6,591 bases of DNA from JABDBK01 sp964453575 (GCA_964453575.1 CAYVRW010000113.1:1-6591); one strand, 5' to 3'. Counted from the stretch's first letter, positions 1 through 6,125 are shown. Notes: generated from the letters alone by a model not told the origin. Made by a program: numbers and translations.

Positions 1-587
1 TAGGCAGCGGTTTTGGTCTGCGTCATTTTGATTATATTTTAGGAATTATGAAAGCATATACCACACGCGTAGGCAGCGGCCCTTTTCCTACTGAATTACA
101 AGATGACATTGGTAAAACCCTTGCAGAGCGCGGCAAAGAATTTGGTTCGGTGACAGGTCGACCAAGACGCTGCGGCTGGCTGGATATCGTGATTTTACGC
201 CGTTCTACGCAGTTAAATAGTTTTACGGGTTTATGCGTGACTAAACTTGATGTGTTAGATACGTTAGATACATTACGTATTTGCACCGGCTATCGATTAT
301 ACGGTCGTGAAGTATCCATATTACCGACTTCGATCGCGGATTTTGCTGCATGCGAACCGATTTATGAAGACTTTCCGGGTTGGAAAGAATCGACTTTAGG
401 CATTAAAAAGTTTGCTGAATTGCCAGAAAAGGCAAAAAAATATTTGTTACGTATTGAAGAATTGATAGGTGTGCCTATTGATATGGTTTCTACAGGCCCT
501 GATCGCAATGAAACTATTGTGTTGCGAAACCCGTTGGAGGCGAATTTAGTGGATAAGACGTTGTTGGGGATTAAGGAGCGGATTTAA
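1..587 (+). CDS. purA: Adenylosuccinate synthetase PurA, C-terminal part (5' end outside window)
   Basis: PurA joins IMP and aspartate using GTP to give adenylosuccinate, the first committed step from IMP to AMP, in the cytoplasm. The reading frame is open from the left edge (first whole codon at base 3), so the Met codon at 48 is internal: the preceding codons read GSGFGLRHFDYILGI, which continues the family sequence into MKAYTTRVGSGPFPTEL. About 194 residues are present of a usual ~430. Visible family landmarks are the substrate loop VTGRPRRCGW (equivalents of E. coli Arg303 and Arg305 kept; the Arg304 equivalent is Pro), the guanine-recognition TKLDVLD, the stretch EPIYEDFPGW, and STGPDR near the C-terminus, which contacts the nucleotide base. 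The TAA stop lies 17 bp inside the 3' end of the convergent antitoxin gene. No terminator hairpin is visible after it. Identification is secure. Confidence 0.97.
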   Translation, partial: GSGFGLRHFDYILGIMKAYTTRVGSGPFPTELQDDIGKTLAERGKEFGSVTGRPRRCGWLDIVILRRSTQLNSFTGLCVTKLDVLDTLDTLRICTGYRLYGREVSILPTSIADFAACEPIYEDFPGWKESTLGIKKFAELPEKAKKYLLRIEELIGVPIDMVSTGPDRNETIVLRNPLEANLVDKTLLGIKERI

Positions 588-987
588 AATTCAATTCAAT
601 TAACAAATCAGGGTGCTTATTTAGTAAACCTAGCAACTGGCTGAGCGATTTAGGTATGGGTGTTTTGCCTGTTTCATAACGGCTAAATGCATTAATGCCG
701 CCGCCAAATAATTCACAAGCTTGACTTTGATCAATGTGTAATTTTTTACGAATGTTTCTAATTTCATCAGGAGTTAAAAGTCCATCAACTTTTGATCTGA
801 ATTCCTGGAGTTTTTTTTGCGTTTCTTTACGATCTTTACCGCCAATAACCCCCTCTCCACATTTGTTACACCACATGCCAGGTTGCTCAACAGTTATGGT
901 GTGTGACTTATAATGCAGTTTAAGCGGCCTAATTTGATGTATATAGGATTCTTCTCCACAAAACGGACAATGTTCTTTATTTTTCAT
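571..987 (-). CDS. mqsA: MqsA/YgiT-type antitoxin: zinc finger plus HTH regulator, without a neighbouring toxin
   Basis: A 138-aa protein with the two-domain plan of MqsA (131 aa in E. coli). The N-terminal zinc site has CPFCG (Cys7, Cys10) and CNKCG (Cys40, Cys43). The C-terminal HTH (about residues 72-130) carries FGGGINAFSRYETG. Asn99 and Arg103 match the E. coli Asn97 and Arg101 that read the operator, so DNA binding should be intact. In the known system MqsA neutralises the RNase toxin MqsR and represses the mqsRA operon, with mqsR first. Here the upstream side holds only a short spacer and a tRNA gene, and the downstream side is purA, so no MqsR is encoded nearby. The ATG at 987 has a weak AGG nine bases upstream. 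The last 17 bp overlap the purA 3' end tail to tail. Family assignment is firm; the role as a solitary autorepressor or antitoxin in trans is inference. Confidence 0.9.
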   Translation of the reverse strand: MKNKEHCPFCGEESYIHQIRPLKLHYKSHTITVEQPGMWCNKCGEGVIGGKDRKETQKKLQEFRSKVDGLLTPDEIRNIRKKLHIDQSQACELFGGGINAFSRYETGKTPIPKSLSQLLGLLNKHPDLLIELNFKSAP

Positions 988-1009
988 GTCATAGTACCTG
1001 GTTAAATGA

Positions 1010-1038
1010 ATATTAACCTCTAAGGTTATTTATGTCAA
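1010..1038 (-). promoter_or_regulatory. Sigma70-type promoter of the MqsA-type gene
   Basis: Read on the minus strand, a perfect TTGACA -35 box (1038-1033) is followed after 17 bp by TAATAT (1015-1010, four of six matches to TATAAT). The transcript would start about 15-20 bases before the ATG at 987. The operator palindrome sits inside the -35/-10 spacer, so a bound repressor would block polymerase directly. Confidence 0.7.
1014..1028. promoter_or_regulatory. Likely MqsA operator, perfect palindrome TAACCT-N3-AGGTTA
   Basis: Two perfect 6-bp inverted arms, TAACCT (1014-1019) and AGGTTA (1023-1028), are separated by CTA. This fits the operator form described for E. coli MqsA, AACCT(N)2-4AGGTT. 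It overlaps the upstream edge of the -10 box and fills the promoter spacer, the expected placement for autorepression. The conserved Asn and Arg in the HTH of the adjacent protein support a working protein-site pair. Confidence 0.82.
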
Positions 1039-1079
1039 GTTAGTCCTGTTCAATTACAGCCAACCATTTGAATAATAGG

Positions 1080-1137
1080 AAGTTATTTTTTTTGAATAAA
1101 AAGAAGAGGATAAGAAGGGGTGGTCTTAAAAAACCCG
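1080..1137 (-). other. Spacer 3' of the tRNA gene, pyrimidine-rich, terminator uncertain
   Basis: Directly after the tRNA discriminator base the minus strand reads CGGG followed by six T, then a long pyrimidine-rich stretch (1120-1096) and another eight-T-containing stretch reading as A8 on the minus strand (1093-1086). A GGGT/ACCC stem of only 4 bp could form just after the tRNA. It is too weak to call a Rho-independent terminator, so tRNA transcription may run on toward the antitoxin gene. No coding remnant of a toxin is visible here. Confidence 0.25.
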
Positions 1138-1221
1138 TGCCGAGGAGAGGACTCGAACCTCCACAGGGTTTCCCCCACAAGTACCTGAAACTTGCGTGTC
1201 TACCAATTCCACCACCCCGGC
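1138..1221 (-). tRNA. tRNA-Leu, anticodon CAG
   Basis: The minus strand folds as a class II tRNA of 84 nt. The acceptor strands are GCCGGGG and CCTCGGC (one G-U pair). The D-arm contains TGGTAGAC. The anticodon arm has a CAAGT/ACTTG stem with loop TTCAGGT, giving CAG, which reads CUG leucine codons. A long variable arm has a GGG-GAAA-CCC hairpin. The T-arm is GGAGG-TTCGAGT-CCTCT. The discriminator is A, as expected for leucine. The next bases are CGG, so the 3' CCA is not encoded and must be added by CCA nucleotidyltransferase. The gene stands alone between two protein genes. Confidence 0.96.
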
Positions 1222-1232
1222 AATCTGTGTGC

Positions 1233-1262
1233 ACTTTAATAGAAAAGGCCGTTTATTGTCAA
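1233..1262 (-). promoter_or_regulatory. Promoter of tRNA-Leu
   Basis: On the minus strand a perfect TTGACA (1262-1257) is followed after 18 bp by TAAAGT (1238-1233, four of six matches). A TATTAA at 15 bp spacing is a weaker alternative. The -10 ends about 11 bases before the mature tRNA 5' end at 1221, so the transcript would have a very short 5' leader. The -35 begins seven bases after the stop of the upstream 199-aa gene. Confidence 0.65.
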
Positions 1263-1268
1263 TCGTTG

Positions 1269-1868
1269 CTATACTTTATTCGCAACAGGTAATGCATATG
1301 GCGGCGGTGATGCGTGTGGTGCCGATGGCTTTGGAGGCCTACGGAACGTGGCATAAAAGTTGCAAACCTCTTTGCTTTTTTCCTTAGCATCATAGACATC
1401 TTTATAACCCTCACATGCATGAGGAATTGTCTTGTACATATAAGTCCACAATACGGGTCCAGCAAGGACTGCAAACCAACCACTGACTAAAATGGTAAGT
1501 GCTATTGAACCAGCTGCAAGTAAACTATGAGCTACTAGGGCTCCCAGCCTTCTAGTGGTAGGATAAAGTCCAGAATGTTGCGAATCGTGTTTAAACTTGC
1601 TAAGATTGGTCGTAAATTCAGCATCTGAAGTGCTACTATGAAGTTTTTCTAATGCAACAGCGGCCCTTAATGGATGTTCGCATCTTCCTGCATTCACTTC
1701 ACCGATTAATGCTTCTCTATAAAGTTCTAAATTAAAGAGTTGATGTTTGTAAAGCTCGGGTTGGTTTGGAACCACTTGCTCTTGTAAATTTAAATTCTTG
1801 AGGATTTTTGTAAAAATTGTATTGATAATTTCGATAGCTTCTGCTTTTATTTGTGCATTATTAGACAT
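1269..1868 (-). CDS. Unrecognised 199-aa membrane-hairpin protein with Pro-rich PPPY tail
   Basis: I do not recognise a family. The ATG at 1868 has a good Shine-Dalgarno AAGGA six bases upstream (1879-1875), supporting a real gene and this start. Residues 1-105 are hydrophilic and mostly helical-looking, with several charged stretches. Residues about 108-145 form one long hydrophobic block rich in Leu, Ala and Gly with a central SGW/GP break, consistent with two closely spaced membrane helices in a hairpin. A charged segment (150-170) follows, then a basic and proline-rich tail (RRPPKPSAP, then SPPPYALP) ending at residue 199. PPPY (188-191) fits the PPxY motif bound by eukaryotic WW domains. 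No signal peptide is evident. It could be an inner-membrane protein or a secreted effector of a host-associated bacterium; the latter is speculation. It ends 47 bp before the tRNA gene and is divergent from recG. Confidence 0.72.
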   Translation of the reverse strand: MSNNAQIKAEAIEIINTIFTKILKNLNLQEQVVPNQPELYKHQLFNLELYREALIGEVNAGRCEHPLRAAVALEKLHSSTSDAEFTTNLSKFKHDSQHSGLYPTTRRLGALVAHSLLAAGSIALTILVSGWFAVLAGPVLWTYMYKTIPHACEGYKDVYDAKEKSKEVCNFYATFRRPPKPSAPHASPPPYALPVANKV

Positions 1869-1898
1869 ATATTTTCCTTAATTTTTCAGTACCAAAGT

Positions 1899-1926
1899 AT
1901 CATAAACATCAATTAAGCATTTGCAA
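1899..1926 (-). promoter_or_regulatory. Possible promoter of the 199-aa gene in the recG divergent spacer
   Basis: On the minus strand TTGCAA (1926-1921, four of six matches) is followed after 16 bp by TATGAT (1904-1899, five of six). Transcription would start about 25 bases before the start codon, leaving room for the Shine-Dalgarno. The 84-bp spacer (1869-1952) also carries an overlapping TATCAT (1898-1903) on the plus strand that could serve recG, but no good -35 accompanies it. Confidence 0.4.
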
Positions 1927-1952
1927 GAATTTTTCCAAGGATATCATGCGTT

Positions 1953-4046
1953 ATGTTGAAATCAGAAACCGATCTTAGTTTATTACCCTGCATTCATCTT
2001 AAAGGTGTAGGAAAACACCTGTCCGAACGACTGGCTCATCTGGGCATTGAGTCAGTGCAAGATTTACTATTTCATTTGCCTATGCGTTATCAAGATCGCA
2101 CTCGCATTTATCCTATTTCGCAATTATCGCCAGGCGATCATGTGGTGATTGAAGCATCCATTGTCACGGTTGCAAGACCGGTGGGAGGGCGCACGCGTTT
2201 ATTATGTCGAATTGATGATGCCAGCGGTCATGTGCATTTGCGATTTTTTTACACCAACCCAGTTCAGTTAAAAACCTTTAAAGAAGGTGTGCGTCTGCGT
2301 TGTTACGGCGAAGTTCGTTTTGGCAAAACCGGTTTAGAGATGATTCATCCTGAATACATATTATTAGATGAAAAAACGATTTTACCTGTCGATGAAAATT
2401 TAACGCCCATCTATCCAACTACCGAAGGTTTAAGCCAACTTACCTGGCGAAAATTAACCGCGCAAGCATTAGAAATCTTAAGTCAAGGTGCACTTTTAAA
2501 AGATATATTGCCAGTATCAATATTACAAACACTAAACTATCCAACCTTAAAAGAAGCATTGCATTTCGTACACAGACCTCCGACTGATGCACCAATAGAT
2601 ATGCTACTTGAAGGGGCGCATATTTCGCAAAAACGCTTGGTTTTCGAAGAATTATTAGCACATCGTTTAAGCTTATTAAATTTAAAAAATGTATTTCAAA
2701 TTCAAAAAGCTATTCCTTTATTGAAACAAGATAAATTACAAAAAATATTTTTAACACATCTCCCTTTTGCTTTAACAAATGCACAAATGAGAGTGATTGA
2801 AGATATTTATCAGGATATCGCCAAACCAAGACCTATGCTACGTTTATTGCAAGGTGATGTAGGGTCAGGAAAGACCTTAGTTGCAGCATTGGCTGTGTTG
2901 CAAGCTATAGAAAATCATTATCAGGCTGCTATCTTGGTACCTACTGAATTATTAGCAGAACAACATTATCATAATTTTGTAACATGGTTTGCGCCGTTAG
3001 GTATTAAAGTCGTGATACTGACTTCGCAAATGAAAACAATTGAACGGCGTGATGCATTGACTGCTATTGCAGATGGAACAGTGCAACTTATTATTGGAAC
3101 GCATGCGATTTTTCAAAAAGATGTGTTATTTAAAAATCTTGCGCTTATTGTTATTGATGAACAACATCGTTTTGGTGTGGAACAGCGTGCACGATTACGG
3201 GAAAAAGGTGTTGATCAAGAAAACTTTCCACACCAACTTATTATGACTGCAACGCCTATTCCACGTACCCTGGCCATGTCAGTGTATGCAGATTTGGATT
3301 GCTCCATCATTGATGAATTACCGCCCGGCAGAACACCTGTCAAAACTTCCGTGCTGCCTAATACAAGACGAGATGATGTGTTAAATCGCATTCGAGAGAT
3401 ATGTCAAGCAGGCAGACAAGTCTATTGGGTATGTACTTTAATAGAAGAATCTGAAGTGTTGCAATGCGAAGCCGCAGAAGACACTTTGAAAAATTTACAA
3501 TTAACACTTCCCCGATTAAAAATCGCCTTATTGCATGGCCGTATGAAATCCTTAGAAAAAGACCAAGTGATGTCAGCCTTTAAAAATGGCGATATCGATT
3601 TATTAGTGGCAACCACCGTCATTGAAGTGGGTGTAGATGTGTCGAATGCAAGTTTAATGGTGATTGAAAATGCTGAACGCTTAGGACTTGCACAATTACA
3701 TCAATTGCGCGGTCGAGTAGGACGCGGATCTGCGGAAAGTTATTGTTTGTTGCTTTATCAAGCGCCTTTATCACAACATGCCAAAGAACGTTTAGCCGTT
3801 ATGCGTGAAACCACCGATGGATTTAAAATCGCGCAACGTGATCTAGAAATTCGCGGCCCTGGAGAAGTCTTGGGAACTAAACAAACGGGTGATATTAATT
3901 TACGTATTGCGGATTTGGTGAGAGACAGTGATTTATTACATGTGGTCCAGCAAGCATCGGAACAATTACAAAAAGAACATCCCGAGTTAGCTGCTCCTTT
4001 AATTAAACGATGGTTGGGAAATAATGAGCGTTTTGGTAGAGTTTAA
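1953..4046 (+). CDS. recG: ATP-dependent DNA helicase RecG
   Basis: RecG is a monomeric superfamily 2 translocase that remodels stalled replication forks and branched DNA such as Holliday junctions and R-loops. The protein is full length at 697 aa (E. coli 693). The N-terminal wedge and OB-fold region spans about residues 1-160 and includes LKGVG, DLLFHLPMRYQDRT and the MIHPEY and TPIYPTTEG signatures. The helicase core has Walker A GDVGSGKT (301-308), VPTELLAEQH (329-338), the DEQH box (402-405), TATPIPRT (432-439), ATTVIEVGVDV (553-563) and motif VI QLRGRVGRG (584-592). The C-terminal DLEIRGPGEVLGTKQTG (630-646) belongs to the TRG translocation region. No catalytic residue looks altered. 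The ATG at 1953 matches the family N-terminus; AAGG at 1937-1940 is 12 bases upstream, rather far. The gene is followed after a single base by fimT, suggesting co-transcription. Confidence 0.98.
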   Translation: MLKSETDLSLLPCIHLKGVGKHLSERLAHLGIESVQDLLFHLPMRYQDRTRIYPISQLSPGDHVVIEASIVTVARPVGGRTRLLCRIDDASGHVHLRFFYTNPVQLKTFKEGVRLRCYGEVRFGKTGLEMIHPEYILLDEKTILPVDENLTPIYPTTEGLSQLTWRKLTAQALEILSQGALLKDILPVSILQTLNYPTLKEALHFVHRPPTDAPIDMLLEGAHISQKRLVFEELLAHRLSLLNLKNVFQIQKAIPLLKQDKLQKIFLTHLPFALTNAQMRVIEDIYQDIAKPRPMLRLLQGDVGSGKTLVAALAVLQAIENHYQAAILVPTELLAEQHYHNFVTWFAPLGIKVVILTSQMKTIERRDALTAIADGTVQLIIGTHAIFQKDVLFKNLALIVIDEQHRFGVEQRARLREKGVDQENFPHQLIMTATPIPRTLAMSVYADLDCSIIDELPPGRTPVKTSVLPNTRRDDVLNRIREICQAGRQVYWVCTLIEESEVLQCEAAEDTLKNLQLTLPRLKIALLHGRMKSLEKDQVMSAFKNGDIDLLVATTVIEVGVDVSNASLMVIENAERLGLAQLHQLRGRVGRGSAESYCLLLYQAPLSQHAKERLAVMRETTDGFKIAQRDLEIRGPGEVLGTKQTGDINLRIADLVRDSDLLHVVQQASEQLQKEHPELAAPLIKRWLGNNERFGRV

Positions 4047-4047
4047 T

Positions 4048-4539
4048 ATGCGCGGTTTTTCTCTGGTTGAATTACTCATTGTTATCGTTCTTATATCAAT
4101 CATTATAGTTTTTATGGTTCCTTCGTATAAAACAACTGTTTCCCATGCTGAAGAAAGCATCATGAGTTCACAATTATTACGCGCCATTCACTTGGCACAA
4201 ACCGAAGCTATGATGAGACAAGAACTTATCACACTAAACAAATTACCGGGTGGGTGGCAGGAAGGTTATGAAATAAGAGTCAATGAAAAGATACTTCATC
4301 GATTTTTAAATCATAAAAACAAAGGTCAGTTGCATTGGCGAGCGTTTCCGGTACATAGGGACAACGTAGTGTTTTTGAGGACGGGTACCACACATAGCGA
4401 AAATGGAACGTTTTGGTATTGCCCGAAAAATAAGGCTAAGCCAAGCTGGGCGATTGTGTTAAATCAAGCGGGAAGGGCGCGAGTGGTTTATCCTAATAAA
4501 TGGGGTGAAATTGAGAATGCAAATCCGTTATTGTGTTAA
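4048..4539 (+). CDS. fimT: Type IV minor pilin FimT (GspH/FimT family), DNA uptake in transformation
   Basis: A 163-aa prepilin. The start chosen is ATG 4048, giving a three-residue leader MRG followed by FSLVELL; prepilin peptidase would cut after Gly3, with Phe as residue 1 and Glu at the conserved +5 position. An upstream in-frame ATG at 4024 lies inside recG and would lengthen the leader, so it is unlikely. A hydrophobic helix spans about residues 4-24. The GspH/FimT-like globular domain ends in WAIVLNQAGRARVVY, with GRAR at 142-145 fitting the GRxR motif reported to bind DNA in Legionella FimT. Cys125 and the C-terminal Cys163 may form a disulfide. FimT sits in type IV pili and helps capture DNA. 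Only one base separates it from the recG stop; a weak GGTAGAG precedes the start, so translation may be coupled. Its last 12 bp overlap the convergent glycosyltransferase gene. A generic GspH pseudopilin is the alternative. Confidence 0.88.
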   Translation: MRGFSLVELLIVIVLISIIIVFMVPSYKTTVSHAEESIMSSQLLRAIHLAQTEAMMRQELITLNKLPGGWQEGYEIRVNEKILHRFLNHKNKGQLHWRAFPVHRDNVVFLRTGTTHSENGTFWYCPKNKAKPSWAIVLNQAGRARVVYPNKWGEIENANPLLC

Positions 4540-5535
4540 GACTTCTTGCACAAGTGCTGCTGTCTTATCCCAAGAATAAAATTTAACTCGTTCCAATCCT
4601 TTTTCAATCAAATCTTCACGTAAACTGCGATCATTGACGATTTTTTCTATGCCATCCTTAATCGATGCAATGTCCAATGCATTCACTAACACAGCTGCAT
4701 CACCCGCCACTTCAGGACAAGAAGTGGCATTAGAAGTAAGAACTGGTATACCCGATGCCATGGCTTCGAGAATAGGCAAACCAAATCCTTCATATAAAGA
4801 AGGAAAGGTAAGCGCAGTGGCTCCGCGATAGCACTCTGCTAATGCATTTTCAGATAAAGTATTTAAAAATACCACACGGTTTATTAAAGCTTTTTCTTGA
4901 ATGATGCGGGCAATGACTGCAGTGAGTTGACCGGTAAAAAGTAATTTAATGGAAGAATTTATGTTGGCATCAGCAAACGCCATCATCAGCCGTTCAACAT
5001 TTTTATGCGATTTCGTATTTCCTACGTGTAATAAATAAGGATAACCCGGATTAAATTTTTGTCCTTCAGGTTGAAAAATTTCACTGATACCGCAACTTAT
5101 ATTAATAATTTTATCAGAAGGAATTTTTGCCCAGGTTAAAATAGATTGTTTAGAATATTCAGAAATAGTAAATATTTTCGCAGCTTTTTTTACAGAAGGT
5201 TTAACAAAAAATTCAAAAAAAATTTTTTTTATAAAACCTTTAAAACCCGGCGTATGTAAATAAATTAAATCACAGATGGTTAAAACATAAGGCAATTTCG
5301 TTTGATAAACAGGATTAAAGCCAGGTGTGAAAAAAATGCGATAATTATTTTTTTTATGATGCAATTGAATGGCTTGCCAAATAAAATTTTTAATGGATAA
5401 AGGATTAGGACCTGTTTTAATAACATCAGTATGTGTTAAACGCGACAATATTTCTGACGAAAAGCGGCCAATACCATGGTTTCCAGACCAGCGTCCATCA
5501 GCAAGAATATTTTTTTTAAGAGGCATTGTCGTCAT
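4528..5535 (-). CDS. Glycosyltransferase family 4 (GT-B fold), sugar acceptor unknown
   Basis: A 335-aa retaining GT4-type transferase, expected to move a sugar from a nucleotide donor onto a glycan or lipid at the cytoplasmic membrane. The N-terminal domain has DGRWSGNHGIGRFS (13-26), a glycine-rich loop typical of GT4, and ISEYSK (124-129). The C-terminal donor domain has LHVGNTKSHKN (169-179) and the EX7E signature EGFGLPILE (Glu249, Glu257) followed by SGIPVL. The sequence resembles mannosyl- or rhamnosyltransferase-like GT4 enzymes of surface polysaccharide pathways, but the donor cannot be read from it. The ATG at 5535 overlaps the wrbA stop as ATGA with no Shine-Dalgarno, implying reinitiation; Met4 (5526) is an alternative start. 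No other polysaccharide gene is adjacent, so it is not in an obvious glycan cluster. The 5' half is very A/T-rich with several 8-nt homopolymers. Confidence 0.93.
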   Translation of the reverse strand: MTTMPLKKNILADGRWSGNHGIGRFSSEILSRLTHTDVIKTGPNPLSIKNFIWQAIQLHHKKNNYRIFFTPGFNPVYQTKLPYVLTICDLIYLHTPGFKGFIKKIFFEFFVKPSVKKAAKIFTISEYSKQSILTWAKIPSDKIINISCGISEIFQPEGQKFNPGYPYLLHVGNTKSHKNVERLMMAFADANINSSIKLLFTGQLTAVIARIIQEKALINRVVFLNTLSENALAECYRGATALTFPSLYEGFGLPILEAMASGIPVLTSNATSCPEVAGDAAVLVNALDIASIKDGIEKIVNDRSLREDLIEKGLERVKFYSWDKTAALVQEVLTQ

Positions 5536-6125
5536 GGCTTTAATTTTAATGCGATTTCAGCAAGACGTTTACCAAGGGCAAAACATAAACGTTGTTCTTC
5601 CTCAGTAAAAGGTTTTTTTCCCTCAGGCCCGGTTACATGCGTGGCACCATAAGGCGTGCCGCCGCTAGTCGTATGATTGAGATCGGCTTCTGTGTAAGGA
5701 ATACCAAGCACCACAAACCCCAAATGCATTAAAGGCAGCATCATACTCAGCAATGTTGTTTCCTGGCCGCCATGCAAACTGGCTGTTGAACTAAAAACCA
5801 CAGCGGGTTTATTCACAAGTTCGCCTGATAACCAAAGACTGCTGGTCGTATCTAAAAAATACTTCATGGGCGCAGCCATATTGCCAAAACGCGTTGGGCT
5901 GCCTAATGCCAGGCCATCACAATTTTTTAAGTCTTCTAAAGTTACAAAAGGTGCCCCGCTATCAGGAATACTAGGCTCGGATGCTTGTGTATTGGGGGAT
6001 ACGGACGGCACCGTACGAATACATGCCTCTGCATTAGGTACGGATTCAATACCGCGCGCGATATGTTGAGCCATTTTTTTTACAGACCCATAACGGCTGT
6101 AGTAAAGTACGAGAATAGTTGCCAT
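5532..6125 (-). CDS. wrbA: NAD(P)H:quinone oxidoreductase, WrbA flavodoxin-like family
   Basis: WrbA is a tetrameric FMN enzyme that reduces quinones by two electrons, avoiding semiquinone radicals; it is linked to oxidative stress. Length 197 aa matches E. coli (198). The flavodoxin-like fold begins with ILVLYYSRYGSVKKMA (4-19), whose SRYGS loop binds the FMN phosphate. GSPTRFGNMAAPMKYFLD (75-92) is the family's strongest signature. HGGQETTLLSMMLPL (118-132) and GGTPYGATHVTG (155-166) also match the family, including the insertion that distinguishes WrbA from plain flavodoxins. The ATG at 6125 matches the family N-terminus, with GGA nine bases upstream. It is the first gene of a two-gene unit: its TGA overlaps the glycosyltransferase ATG by four bases. 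The functional link between the two is not evident from sequence. Confidence 0.95.
   Translation of the reverse strand: MATILVLYYSRYGSVKKMAQHIARGIESVPNAEACIRTVPSVSPNTQASEPSIPDSGAPFVTLEDLKNCDGLALGSPTRFGNMAAPMKYFLDTTSSLWLSGELVNKPAVVFSSTASLHGGQETTLLSMMLPLMHLGFVVLGIPYTEADLNHTTSGGTPYGATHVTGPEGKKPFTEEEQRLCFALGKRLAEIALKLKP

Noticed and set aside
246..282. Tandem GTTAGATAC-like repeat in purA
   Set aside because: It encodes VLDTLDTL in a region of the same length as E. coli PurA, so it is ordinary codon similarity, not an insertion.
995..1007. Second MqsA-like site (TTAACCAGGTA on the minus strand) beside the start codon
   Set aside because: The AACC and AGGT half-sites are directly abutted, without the 2-4 base spacer of the known operator. 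The AGG also serves as the only candidate Shine-Dalgarno.
571..1221. Genomic island inserted at the tRNA-Leu 3' end carrying the antitoxin gene
   Set aside because: tRNA 3' ends are common integration sites, but no integrase and no duplicate of the tRNA 3' sequence is visible in the interval before purA.
1040..1234. A 64-codon open frame on the minus strand covering the tRNA region
   Set aside because: It is an open frame created by reading through the tRNA-Leu gene and its flanks; it has no homology-like features or good ribosome site and contains the whole structural RNA.
1942..1947. TATCAT as a -10 box for recG
   Set aside because: It lies only five bases before the start codon, which would leave an essentially leaderless transcript despite an AAGG upstream, and it has no properly spaced -35.
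4024..4047. Earlier in-frame ATG for fimT inside recG
   Set aside because: It would give an 11-residue leader overlapping the recG end; the later ATG yields the compact MRG leader with cleavage before Phe, and sits immediately after the recG stop.
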